This document shows, in pieces, positions 1-6,689 of a DNA stretch of 7,178 nt (positions are counted from its first letter, which is position 1; each line of letters opens with the position of its first letter). The notes under the pieces were generated by a model that was not told where the DNA came from, made no database searches, and worked only from the letters and a program-made list of their open reading frames with translations. Source of the stretch: an uncultured Oscillospiraceae bacterium (GTDB taxonomy: Bacteria > Bacillota > Clostridia > Oscillospirales > Oscillospiraceae). The DNA is taken from positions 1 through 7,178 of the forward strand of contig CAADUW010000014.1 in the NCBI GenBank assembly GCA_900752285.1, read 5' to 3'. The position numbers and the translations under genes were made by a program.

Positions 1-4
1 TAGG

Positions 5-180
5 TATTTTCTGTCAGGTACACGCCCCGACAGAAAATGATCAGAATCCCTTTGCCGCCTGCGGGCGGCAAACTCTGCGAGGCTTTTTTGACACGCTGTA
101 TTTCTGGTTTTTCAAACTGAAGAAGTGGGGCAAAAAGGCGGCGGAGACTCGCAGACGCAATTGTGCGGTGCTGCCTTAAG
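5..180 (+). repeat. Dispersed intergenic repeat, left copy
   Basis: Positions 5-98 match the reverse complement of 7070-7164 with three substitutions (at 42, 44 and 49) and one T-run length difference. A looser match continues to about 180, seen in TGGGGCAAAAA at 126-136, GAGACT, and GTGCTGCCT near 168-176. Two hairpins lie in the conserved core. The first is a 10-bp stem, 6-15 with 29-38, around a 13-nt loop. The second is a perfect 9-bp stem, 51-59 with 64-72, around the loop TGCG. A T-run and TTGACA follow at 84-93. No transposase or coding purpose is visible. It looks like a REP/MITE-like or structured intergenic element whose family I cannot name. The inner boundary near 180 is approximate. 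Confidence 0.85.
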
Positions 181-225
181 AAAACTGCACAACCGGCATC
201 TGTCAAACAGGATTGGAAAGCAAAA

Positions 226-265
226 CAGGCGGCACGCAACTCCGGTTGCGTGCCGTCTGCTTTTT
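226..265 (+). terminator. Strong intrinsic terminator
   Basis: A 15-bp stem (226-240 with 245-259, one G-U pair) closes on the loop TCCG between C and G, which is a stable UNCG-class tetraloop. CTTTTT follows at 260-265, so this is a textbook Rho-independent terminator on the plus strand. The minus strand would give a weaker U-rich tail (TTTTGCTTT). No convincing gene end lies between the left edge and this hairpin. It either ends a transcript coming from outside the window or stops read-through from the repeat. Confidence 0.85.
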
Positions 266-273
266 GTACATCT

Positions 274-298
274 GAGGGTGGCTTCGCCCCCTCTTTTT
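274..298 (+). terminator. Second, tandem intrinsic terminator
   Basis: GAGGG (274-278) pairs with CCCTC (289-293). GGC (280-282) pairs with GCC (286-288) around a TTC loop, with T279 bulged. Five T residues follow at 294-298. It is shorter than the hairpin 8 nt upstream but still has a good U-tract. Two in a row would isolate the promoter at 481-509 from upstream transcription. Confidence 0.65.
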
Positions 299-480
299 GG
301 GGAATACAAAGCCGACGAAATCGAGCACTGTGTCGTATATCTATTCATATATAGCGGATAAGCATACACCGTGCAGACAGTGCATGGCGAATATATGCAC
401 ATGTAAATCCAAAATTCCTGTAAATATGTTGTATAAAGTGTCAAAACATTTAATAATATGCAAATTTGTTCAAAAATTCC
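299..480. other. AT-rich leader with no gene
   Basis: I see no credible coding frame here. The AT content rises sharply relative to the genes. It contains an inverted repeat GTGCAT (380-385) / ATGCAC (395-400) and an A/T-rich block just before the -35 box (about 445-478) that could act as an UP element. An ARG-box-like sequence on the minus strand lies at 334-347. These are possible regulator sites and none is proven. Confidence 0.5.
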
Positions 481-509
481 TTGACTTTTTGAATGAATAG
501 TTATACAAT
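481..509 (+). promoter_or_regulatory. Sigma-A promoter of the amino-acid uptake operon
   Basis: TTGACT at 481-486 and TACAAT at 504-509 are separated by exactly 17 nt, close to the housekeeping consensus. Transcription should begin near 516, giving a 5' leader of about 38 nt before the permease start at 554. An A/T-rich stretch lies directly upstream. No other promoter of this quality is seen before the later genes, so it probably drives all five genes up to 5063. Confidence 0.8.
494..507 (+). promoter_or_regulatory. Putative ArgR/AhrC ARG-box operator
   Basis: TGAATAGTTATACA matches the bacterial ARG-box core TGAATAATTATTCA at 12 of 14 positions, an imperfect palindrome of two 6-nt half sites. 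It covers the promoter spacer and most of the -10 box, where a bound regulator would block RNA polymerase. Known ArgR-family proteins use arginine as co-effector. Control of this operon by arginine is an inference, since no argR gene lies in the window and short AT-rich matches can arise by chance. Confidence 0.5.
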
Positions 510-553
510 GCAATCCAGAAAAAGAAACCGATGGAAAGAGGCGGGCGGACAGA

Positions 554-1234
554 ATGAACATCCTTGATATTTTCACGAATTATTATAAATACTTTCTGCG
601 AGGCACCCAGACGACGGTGATCGTGTCGCTGATCACGGTGGTTCTGGGCACGGTGCTGGGATGCCTGATTGCCCTGATGCGGCTGACCCGATTCAAGCCC
701 CTTTCGGCGGTGGCAAAGCTGTACATCACCGTCATTCGGGGCACACCCCTTCTCGTGCAGCTGTACATCGTGTACTACCAGCTGAACTTCATTCCCTGGC
801 CCTCCGGCTCGGTGCTGGGGGTGGAGCTGGCACGGGTGATGCCCTGTATTCTGGCACTGTCCATGAACTCCGGCGCCTATGTGGCAGAGGTCATCCGGTC
901 GGGCATTCAGGCCGTGGACTTCGGCCAGACCGAGGCCGCCCTGTCCTGCGGCATGACAAGAAGTCAGGCCATGGTGAACATCGTCCTGCCCCAGGCCGTG
1001 AAAAACATCCTGCCGGCCCTTGGCAACGAGTTCGTGACTATGATCAAGGAAACATCCATTATCCAGTATCTGGGCGTGGGAGACCTGATGTACAACAACG
1101 GCATCGTGGTCACCGCAACCTACAACCCGCTGCCCTGCTACTACATTTCCGCCGTTATCTACCTGACCCTGAACATCGTGCTGGGGAAGGGACTGGACGT
1201 GTTTGAGAGGAGGATGAAGCGCAGTGACCGGTGA
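554..1234 (+). CDS. Amino-acid ABC transporter permease (HisM/GlnP type)
   Basis: This is an inner-membrane permease subunit for polar amino-acid uptake, likely acting as a dimer with the ATPase encoded next. The 226-residue length is normal for the family. Hydrophobic segments lie near residues 22-44, 58-79, 92-111 and 193-215. The family hallmark [10 protein letters not shown] is at 61-70. The EAA coupling loop, which docks onto the ATPase, runs from about 113 to 146 with [10 protein letters not shown] at 124-133. The ATG at 554 is the first sensible start after the promoter. Its Shine-Dalgarno is only moderate (AAAGAGG at 535-541, about 12 nt upstream). The last 11 nt overlap the ATPase gene. 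The substrate cannot be deduced from the permease. It is the first gene of the unit, and a binding protein follows two genes later. The transporter class is near certain. Confidence 0.95.
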   Translation: MNILDIFTNYYKYFLRGTQTTVIVSLITVVLGTVLGCLIALMRLTRFKPLSAVAKLYITVIRGTPLLVQLYIVYYQLNFIPWPSGSVLGVELARVMPCILALSMNSGAYVAEVIRSGIQAVDFGQTEAALSCGMTRSQAMVNIVLPQAVKNILPALGNEFVTMIKETSIIQYLGVGDLMYNNGIVVTATYNPLPCYYISAVIYLTLNIVLGKGLDVFERRMKRSDR

Positions 1235-1970
1235 CGTGCTGTTTGAGATCAAAGACCTGCGCAAAAGCTTCGGTGAGCTGGAGGTGCTGAAGGGGATCAA
1301 CACTACCATCCGAAAGGGCGAGGTAGTCGTGGTGATCGGCCCCTCCGGTTCCGGAAAATCCACCTTTATCCGATGCCTGAACCTGCTGGAAATGCCTACG
1401 GGCGGACAGATCGTCTTTGAAGGCGAGAATATTACCGGCAAGGGCTATGCAGCCCACAAGCACCGGGAAAAGGTGGGCATGGTTTTCCAGCAGTTCAACC
1501 TGTTCAACAATCTGACGGTTCTGGAAAACATTACCGTTTCCCAGAAAAAGGTGAAGAAAACCGACCCGAAAACGGCGGAGGAAAAAGCAAGGAGCCTGCT
1601 GCGGCGGGTTGGGCTGGAGGACAAGGCTGACGCCTATCCTTCCCAGCTTTCCGGCGGACAGAAGCAGCGGATCGCCATTGTCCGGGCTATGGCCATGGAG
1701 CCGGACGTAATGCTCTTTGACGAGCCGACCTCGGCGCTGGATCCGGAGATGGTGGGCGAGGTGCTCTCCGTCATTCAGGATCTGGCGAAGGAGGGAGTCA
1801 CCATGGTGGTGGTCACCCACGAAATGAGCTTTGCCCGAAAGGTGGGCACCCGCATTCTCTTTATGGACGGGGGCGTGATTGCCGAAGAGGGCACGCCTCA
1901 GCAGATTTTTGACAACCCGCAGAACGACCGGACGAAGGATTTCCTGTCCCGGGTCATTCATGTCATTTAA
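1224..1970 (+). CDS. Amino-acid ABC transporter ATP-binding protein (GlnQ/HisP type)
   Basis: This cytoplasmic ATPase powers the permease. All ABC motifs are intact: Walker [10 protein letters not shown] at residues 39-47, Q-loop Q89 in VFQQFNLF, signature LSGGQ at 142-146, Walker B VMLFDEP at 162-168 with E167, the SALD D-loop at 170-173, and switch histidine H199 in VTHEMSF. The 248-residue length and the sequence fit the polar-amino-acid subfamily. The start is a GTG that overlaps the permease end by 11 nt. AGAGGAGG at 1206-1213, lying inside the permease gene, is correctly spaced for it and implies translational coupling. A second in-frame GTG at 1236 would remove four residues and cannot be excluded. 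No site looks damaged. Confidence 0.96.
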   Translation: MTGDVLFEIKDLRKSFGELEVLKGINTTIRKGEVVVVIGPSGSGKSTFIRCLNLLEMPTGGQIVFEGENITGKGYAAHKHREKVGMVFQQFNLFNNLTVLENITVSQKKVKKTDPKTAEEKARSLLRRVGLEDKADAYPSQLSGGQKQRIAIVRAMAMEPDVMLFDEPTSALDPEMVGEVLSVIQDLAKEGVTMVVVTHEMSFARKVGTRILFMDGGVIAEEGTPQQIFDNPQNDRTKDFLSRVIHVI

Positions 1971-1997
1971 CTTTTACATTTACAGGAGGAAACCGTT

Positions 1998-3029
1998 ATG
2001 TTAGGCACCATCAATCCCGAAATTCTCTTTTTGCAGCAGGAAGATCAGATCAAGGCCGGTCTGCTGGATATGAAAATGATTCTCAAAATCACGGAGGATA
2101 CCTACAAAATGCTGGGACAGGGGCAGATCCAGAACCCACCCAAGACCCATCTGGGCATTCCCGGCGGAACCTCCGACTGGAGCTCCTTCTTCAACACCAT
2201 GCCCTGCCACATTGCCGGTGATCTGAATATCGCCGGTGTGAAGTGGGCGGCGGAGTCCAAGAAAAACGCCGCTACCCCCGGCATTCCCTACGGCATTGAT
2301 ATTTCCATCCTCAGCGATCCGGAAACCGTGCTGCCCTTCTGCATTCAGGACGGCACCATCATCACCGCCATGCGGACCTCCGCCGTGGCAGGCGTACAGG
2401 CAAAGTACTGCGCTCCCTCGGATACGGATACGGCTACCCTCATCGGCGCGGGCGTTATCGGCAGAACCATGATCATGGCGGTCTGTGAGTCCATCCCCAC
2501 GCTGAAAACCATTTACCTGTGCGATCTGGATCCGGAAAAGGCCGGGCAGGTGGCGGCAGAGGCGGCAGGAAAGTACAATGTGACCATCATTCCCACCTCC
2601 GACAGCAAGGCGGCTGCCGCCAAGTCTCAGCTGATCATCGGCGAGACCACCGCCAGAACCCCCTTCATTGACAAGAGCTGGGTCAAGCCCCACAGCGCCA
2701 TTGTCTGCGTATCCAACGAGGCCACGACGGACATTGTGAAAATGGCGGATGTGAACGTGGTGGACTACTGGAAGCAGATCATCACCTTCAAGAACAAGGC
2801 GATCACCCAGGTCTACGATGCCGGAGAGATCACCAAGGAGCAGGTGCTGGAAACCAGCGACCTGGTGCTGGGCAAGCCCTGCAGAACCTCCGACGACCAG
2901 TTCATCTACGCCTGTTCCCTGGGTCTCGGCGCACTGGACATTACGGTGGCCTACGCTCTGTACCGGAATGCGGTCAAGATGGGGCTCGGAACCAAGGTAA
3001 AGCTCTGGGACAAGCCCCTGTGGGAGTAA
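1998..3029 (+). CDS. Ornithine cyclodeaminase/mu-crystallin-family protein
   Basis: This is a cytoplasmic protein of 343 residues with the ornithine cyclodeaminase/mu-crystallin fold, probably NAD(P)-linked. The dinucleotide-binding glycines are in LIGAGVIGRTM (148-158), and D176 at the end of the next strand (YLCD) suggests NAD over NADP. The family's substrate-site lysine and arginine seem kept as K82 (GVKW) and R126 (AMRTSAVAG). Where classical ornithine cyclodeaminases have a DxPGKxE-type segment with the catalytic aspartate, this protein has VSNEATTDIV (238-247), so ornithine to proline conversion should not be assumed. From memory, the start (EDQIKAGLLDMK) and end (YRNAVKMGLG, VKLWDKP) resemble clostridial proteins labelled tyramine oxidase subunit B, a label of uncertain worth. 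AGGAGG at 1984-1989, 8 nt before ATG, fixes the start. It sits between the transporter ATPase and the binding-protein gene, so it likely acts on the imported compound. Confidence 0.88.
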   Translation: MLGTINPEILFLQQEDQIKAGLLDMKMILKITEDTYKMLGQGQIQNPPKTHLGIPGGTSDWSSFFNTMPCHIAGDLNIAGVKWAAESKKNAATPGIPYGIDISILSDPETVLPFCIQDGTIITAMRTSAVAGVQAKYCAPSDTDTATLIGAGVIGRTMIMAVCESIPTLKTIYLCDLDPEKAGQVAAEAAGKYNVTIIPTSDSKAAAAKSQLIIGETTARTPFIDKSWVKPHSAIVCVSNEATTDIVKMADVNVVDYWKQIITFKNKAITQVYDAGEITKEQVLETSDLVLGKPCRTSDDQFIYACSLGLGALDITVAYALYRNAVKMGLGTKVKLWDKPLWE

Positions 3030-3072
3030 ACCGGCCGGAATTCGATCATTACAGAAAAAGGAGAGAGAAACA

Positions 3073-3879
3073 ATGAAAAAGCTGATGGCTTTGCTGCTGG
3101 CGGTCGTGACGGTACTGTCCCTTGCCGCCTGCTCCGGAAAACAGGAGAATACCGGTTCCGCACTGGAGAAGATCAAGCAGAAGGGGGAGCTTGTGGTGGG
3201 CACCTCCGCCGACTACCCGCCCTATGAGTTCCACACGGAGATCGACGGAAAGGACACCATCGTGGGCTTTGATATTTCCATTGCGCAGGCCATCGCCGAT
3301 AAGCTGGGCGTCAGCCTGAAGATCGTGGATATGTCCTTTGACAACCTGCTCATGAGCCTTGCCAACAACGAATTTGATCTGGTCATCGCCGGTCTGACCG
3401 CCGACGAGGAGCGGATGAAGACCACCGATTTTTCCGATCCCTATCTGGAATCCAAAAACCTGATCCTTGTCCGGGCGGAGGACGCCGGGAAGTATCAGTC
3501 TCTTGAGGATCTGAAGGGCGTCAAGGGCGGCGCCCAGACCGGCTCCAAGCCCTACGGCTACTGCGTGACCTACTGCGGCGAGGAAAAAGCCGTGGGCCTT
3601 GCCAAGGTACAGGACCTTGTGATGGAGCTGGAAGCGGGCAAGCTGGACGTGGTATTTCTGGACTATATGACCGTCCTGTCCTATGCCGATGTCAAGGACG
3701 ATCTGGCGGCGGTGGATGTGAACATTCCCGTCACCAGCGACGGCTACTCCATTGCCGTGAAGAAGGGCAATACGGAGCTGACGGAGTTTGTAAACGGCGT
3801 TCTTGCGGAGCTGAAGGAACAGAATGCCATTGAGCAGTACATTATCGACGCCAAGGCGCTGGAAGGTTCGGAGGAATAA
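3073..3879 (+). CDS. Amino-acid ABC transporter substrate-binding lipoprotein (family 3)
   Basis: This is the extracellular receptor of the ABC importer, tethered to the membrane by lipid. The first 19 residues form a lipoprotein signal (MKK, a hydrophobic core, then SLAAC), with C20 the predicted lipidated cysteine. A family 3 solute-binding domain follows from about residue 37. TSADYPPYEF (44-53), VGFDISIAQAIA (64-75), R114 in the DEERMKTTDFSDPY stretch, and D197 in VVFLDY match the conserved ligand site. R114 and D197 are in the positions that usually hold the carboxylate and amino groups of an amino acid. The 268-residue length is usual. AAAGGAG at 3057-3063 supports the ATG. It follows the cyclodeaminase-like gene after 43 nt and nearly touches the aminotransferase gene. 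Lipid anchoring needs Lgt and the signal peptidase LspA, encoded on the opposite strand here. The ligand is not identifiable by eye. Confidence 0.95.
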   Translation: MKKLMALLLAVVTVLSLAACSGKQENTGSALEKIKQKGELVVGTSADYPPYEFHTEIDGKDTIVGFDISIAQAIADKLGVSLKIVDMSFDNLLMSLANNEFDLVIAGLTADEERMKTTDFSDPYLESKNLILVRAEDAGKYQSLEDLKGVKGGAQTGSKPYGYCVTYCGEEKAVGLAKVQDLVMELEAGKLDVVFLDYMTVLSYADVKDDLAAVDVNIPVTSDGYSIAVKKGNTELTEFVNGVLAELKEQNAIEQYIIDAKALEGSEE

Positions 3880-3881
3880 AT

Positions 3882-5063
3882 ATGCCTCAGCTCAGTAAAC
3901 GGGTGGGCGGATTCACGGATTCCGTGATCCGCCGGATGACCCGGATCAGCGACGAGACCCCCGGCAGCATCAACCTGTCCCAGGGGTTCCCGGATTTTGA
4001 CCCGCCCCAAGTGGTACTGGACGCCATGAAGGCAGAGTCCGGGGGCGGCCCCCAGCACCAGTATCCCATTACCTTCGGCTCGGAAAAGCTGCGCAAGTGC
4101 ATTGCGGACAAGTATTCTCCCCGGCTGGGGCGGCAGCTGGATCCGGAAACGGAAATCGTGGTCACCTGCGGCGGCACCGAGGCCATGATGGCAGCCATGC
4201 TTTCCGTCTGTAACCCCGGGGACAAGGTTATCGTGTTTTCCCCGTTTTATGAGAATTACGGCACCGACGCCATTCTCAGCGGTGCAGAACCGATTTATGT
4301 ACCGCTGGTCCCACCGGAATACAACTTTGACCCGGCAGTGCTGGAAGACGCTTTCCGGCAGGGAGTCAAGGCAATCATTGTCTGCAACCCCTCCAATCCC
4401 TGCGGTAAGGTATTTACCCGGGAGGAGCTGTTGTGCATTACCGGCCTTGCGGAAAAGTACGACGCCTTTGTGGTAACGGACGAGGTTTACGAGCATATCG
4501 TGTTTGCTCCCTACACCCACGTGATGGCGGCGTCCCTGCCGGGGGCCTATGGGCGGACGATCACCTGCAACTCCCTGTCCAAAACCTTCTCCATCACAGG
4601 CTGGCGGATTGGCTTTGTCATTGCCCCGCCGGAGGTGGCGGAGTGCATCAAAAAGGTGCACGATTTTCTCACCATCGGCGCCCCCGCGCCTCTGCAGGAG
4701 GCCATCTGCGCCGCCTTTCAGCTGGATGAAGCCTATTATGCCGGAATGCTGGCGGACTATACCTGCAAGCGGGCCCTGTTCTGCGGCGGACTGGATGAGA
4801 TCGGCCTGCCCCATTCCGTGCCCCAGGGCTCCTATTTCGTCATGGTGGACATTTCCACTTTTCTCAGCCAGCCGAAGTTTGCGGGCTGGACGGATCTGCA
4901 ATTCTGCGAGTGGATGGTCAAAGAGGTTGGTGTTGCCGCCGTCCCCGGCTCCAGTTTTTTCGCCGAACCCGTCAACAACCTGATTCGTCTCCACTTTGCC
5001 AGAAGCGAAGCCTCCCTGCGGGAAGCCATCAACCGGATGAAAAAGCTTCAAAAGTACCTGTAA
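3882..5063 (+). CDS. Class I/II PLP-dependent aminotransferase
   Basis: This is a cytoplasmic fold-type I aminotransferase that moves an amino group between an amino acid and a 2-oxo acid. K234 in NSLSKTFSITGWRIGF is the Schiff-base lysine for pyridoxal phosphate. N172 (NPSNPCGK), D200 and Y203 (VVTDEVYEH) are the usual cofactor contacts, and R242 binds its phosphate. R369 in NLIRLHFA is positioned to bind the substrate carboxylate. The 393-residue length is standard, and the opening GFTDSVIRRMTRIS with NLSQGFPDFDPP is typical of a subgroup common in anaerobes. Substrate preference (aspartate, methionine, aromatic or other) cannot be assigned. The gene starts 2 nt after the binding-protein stop and uses a GGAGGA (3870-3875) inside that gene, so the two are tightly coupled. 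As last gene of the unit, it probably handles the imported compound or its product. Confidence 0.94.
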   Translation: MPQLSKRVGGFTDSVIRRMTRISDETPGSINLSQGFPDFDPPQVVLDAMKAESGGGPQHQYPITFGSEKLRKCIADKYSPRLGRQLDPETEIVVTCGGTEAMMAAMLSVCNPGDKVIVFSPFYENYGTDAILSGAEPIYVPLVPPEYNFDPAVLEDAFRQGVKAIIVCNPSNPCGKVFTREELLCITGLAEKYDAFVVTDEVYEHIVFAPYTHVMAASLPGAYGRTITCNSLSKTFSITGWRIGFVIAPPEVAECIKKVHDFLTIGAPAPLQEAICAAFQLDEAYYAGMLADYTCKRALFCGGLDEIGLPHSVPQGSYFVMVDISTFLSQPKFAGWTDLQFCEWMVKEVGVAAVPGSSFFAEPVNNLIRLHFARSEASLREAINRMKKLQKYL

Positions 5064-5197
5064 AGACAGAATCCGGGCGATAAATTTCCCGGAAGCCATT
5101 CCGATGAATGCCGCAGAGGTGCCCGCTGTCAGACGGTGCGCCATCCCTGGAAAAAGCGTATGCCGACGCGGGAATCTCCCCGCTGAAGAGTGCAAAG
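5064..5197. other. Gene-free spacer between convergent units
   Basis: I see no credible gene. There are two small hairpins: TCCGGG/CCCGGA (5072-5077 with 5088-5093) and GCGGG/CCCGC (5168-5172 with 5179-5183). Neither is followed by a T-run, so neither looks like a terminator alone. The plus-strand message would run through this 134-nt stretch as its 3' untranslated region. Confidence 0.5.
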
Positions 5198-5253
5198 CAC
5201 CGCCCCGCCGCGGACGTCAGGTTTTCCCTGCCCCCACGGCGGGGCGGTGTTTT
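5194..5253. terminator. Shared bidirectional terminator
   Basis: A perfect 13-bp GC-rich stem (5198-5210 with 5237-5249) encloses a 26-nt loop that has its own small hairpin (CAGG 5218-5221 with CCTG 5227-5230). AAAG before and TTTT after (5194-5197 with 5250-5253) extend the stem and give a T-tract on the plus strand. The minus strand has only CTTT. It begins 8 nt past the rluD-type stop codon, between two converging genes, which is the expected place for a terminator serving both. The plus direction is the stronger case. Confidence 0.75.
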
Positions 5254-5261
5254 CAAATCGG

Positions 5262-6179
5262 TTATTCGCTGCCGTCTTTCCGTTTTCGCAGCTTGTTCAG
5301 AACCTCCAGAAAATAGTCCGGCAAGGGGGCGAAGACCAGAACGGGCCGTCCGTCCCGGGGATGGCGGAAGCACAGCTGCCCCGCGTGGAGACACTGGCTG
5401 TCCTGCCCCAGCTCCTTATACTTGTGCCCGTATACCGTATCCCCCAGAATGGGGTGGCCGATGTAGGCCATGTGCACCCGGATCTGGTGGGTGCGCCCGG
5501 TTTCCAGATGGCAGCGGATGTGGGTGTACCCCGGGAAACGCTCCACCACCTCCCAATGGGTGACGGCATTCCGGGAGTTCCGGGCGGTGACGCACATTTT
5601 CTTCCGATCGGTGGGGTGCCGCCCGATGGGGGCGTCCACCGTGCCGGAGTCCTCCTTCAGGTTCCCGCAGACAATGGCCTCGTAGGTACGCGCCATGGTG
5701 TGGTCCTTCAGCTGAGAGGCAAGCACCGCATGGGCAAGATCGTTCTTGGCAATGGCAAGGAGTCCGGAGGTGTCCTTGTCGATCCGGTGCACAATGCCGG
5801 GACGCATTTCTCCGTTGATGCCGGAGAGCCGGTCCCCCATGGCGTAGAGCAGCCCGTTGACCAGCGTGTCATCGGTGTGCCCCGGGGCCGGATGCACCAC
5901 CAGACCCTTGGGCTTATTGATGACCGCTACATCCTCATCCTCGTACACGATCTCCAGAGGAATCTCCTTCGGGACAATCTCCACGGGCTTTGCTTCCGGC
6001 AGCGTCACGGTCAGAACATCCCCCGGCTCCAGGCGGTCATTCTTCCTGCATCGCTTTCCGCCCCGGAGTACGTTCCCGTCCTCAATGAGGCGCTGGACGG
6101 CGCTGCGGCTCATGCCCTCCATGGAGCGGGCGAGGAAGGCGTCCAGCCGCTCGCCGGATGTATCCGCAGTCAGAGTCAT
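5262..6179 (-). CDS. rluD: 23S rRNA pseudouridine synthase, RluA/RluD family
   Basis: The enzyme isomerises uridine to pseudouridine in RNA. RluD-type members act on 23S rRNA helix 69, though Firmicute paralogues can have other targets, so the exact sites are not proven. The 305 residues hold an N-terminal S4 RNA-binding domain (about 10-57, with RLDAFLA and SRSAVQRLIEDG) and a catalytic domain. HRIDKDTSG at 131-139 carries the catalytic aspartate D134. INKPKGLVVHP (87-97), GRTHQIR (228-234) and GHPILGDTVYG (241-251) are further family motifs. The ATG overlaps the lspA stop as ATGA, with GAGAGGAAA just upstream, so translation is coupled to lspA. This lspA-then-rluD order is common in Firmicutes. 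It is the last gene of its unit, ending 8 nt before the shared terminator. No damaged residue is seen. The family is certain and the exact paralogue less so. Confidence 0.95.
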   Translation of the reverse strand: MTLTADTSGERLDAFLARSMEGMSRSAVQRLIEDGNVLRGGKRCRKNDRLEPGDVLTVTLPEAKPVEIVPKEIPLEIVYEDEDVAVINKPKGLVVHPAPGHTDDTLVNGLLYAMGDRLSGINGEMRPGIVHRIDKDTSGLLAIAKNDLAHAVLASQLKDHTMARTYEAIVCGNLKEDSGTVDAPIGRHPTDRKKMCVTARNSRNAVTHWEVVERFPGYTHIRCHLETGRTHQIRVHMAYIGHPILGDTVYGHKYKELGQDSQCLHAGQLCFRHPRDGRPVLVFAPLPDYFLEVLNKLRKRKDGSE

Positions 6180-6655
6180 GCTTTCCTCTCATCCTTCCAG
6201 AAGCTTTTGTTGCAGAGGGCCAGGGAAATCAGCAGAGCGATGCAGCCGCAGGTAATGAAGCAGTCCGCCACATTGAAAACCGGGAAATCCATGAACTGGG
6301 TGTTCAGCATGTCCACCACATAGCCCAGTCTGAGCCGGTCGATCATGTTGCCCAGTCCCCCGCCGTAGACGGCGGCAATGCACCAGCGCTCAAATTTCGT
6401 AAAGCCCATGGGCTTTTTGAAGTATTCGTACAGCACCGCCCCGGTAAAGGCCAGAAAGATCAGGGCAAAGAGCCACTGCATTCCGGCAAAGCTGGAAAAA
6501 GCGGCCCCGTCGTTGCGCACGTAGGTCAGCTCCAGAATTCCGGGCAGGAAGGGCACGTGCCCCCCCAGCGGAATACCGGCGACCACCAGATATTTGGTAA
6601 GCTGATCCAGCCCTACAATGACGGCAACGAAAATCACATAAATAAAAAAAGTCAT
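6176..6655 (-). CDS. lspA: Lipoprotein signal peptidase II
   Basis: This membrane aspartyl protease removes the signal peptide from lipoprotein precursors after lipid has been added to the cysteine. The 159 residues are the normal size. Hydrophobic segments lie near 3-16, 60-78, 91-104 and 127-147, fitting the four-helix topology. The catalytic aspartates are D106 in GNMIDRL and D131 in FNVADCFI. Other conserved pieces are DQLTKY (17-22) and YVRNDGAAF (45-53). GGGAGG about 7 nt before the ATG is a good ribosome binding site. It lies 34 nt after the unknown small gene and overlaps the pseudouridine synthase gene by 4 nt. The binding protein encoded at 3073-3879 would be one of many clients. 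Nothing looks unusual. Confidence 0.97.
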   Translation of the reverse strand: MTFFIYVIFVAVIVGLDQLTKYLVVAGIPLGGHVPFLPGILELTYVRNDGAAFSSFAGMQWLFALIFLAFTGAVLYEYFKKPMGFTKFERWCIAAVYGGGLGNMIDRLRLGYVVDMLNTQFMDFPVFNVADCFITCGCIALLISLALCNKSFWKDERKA

Positions 6656-6689
6656 AAGGTACCTCCCATATACAGCGGGTAAACCGATG

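Noticed and set aside
299..553. Riboswitch or T-box leader before the permease
   Set aside because: The predicted transcript starts near 516, leaving only about 38 nt of leader. The terminator hairpins lie upstream of that promoter, and no T-box or aptamer motif is seen.
470..1441. Long minus-strand open frame of 323 codons
   Set aside because: It is antisense to the permease and the start of the ATPase gene, whose motifs are unambiguous, and its His/Gly/Gln-rich product resembles no real protein.
2001..3203. Long minus-strand open frame of 400 codons
   Set aside because: It is a shadow of the cyclodeaminase-family gene and the start of the binding-protein gene, caused by GC-rich codon bias.
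5072..5093. Hairpin just after the aminotransferase as its terminator
   Set aside because: The stem is only 6 bp and no T-run follows. The hairpin at 5198-5249 is a far better terminator.
3744..5195. Long minus-strand open frame of 483 codons
   Set aside because: It lies antisense to the aminotransferase gene and would cross the end of the binding-protein gene. No protein-like motifs are present.
5190..6323. Long plus-strand open frame of 377 codons
   Set aside because: It is antisense to the pseudouridine synthase gene, which has all catalytic motifs, and it would start inside the terminator region.
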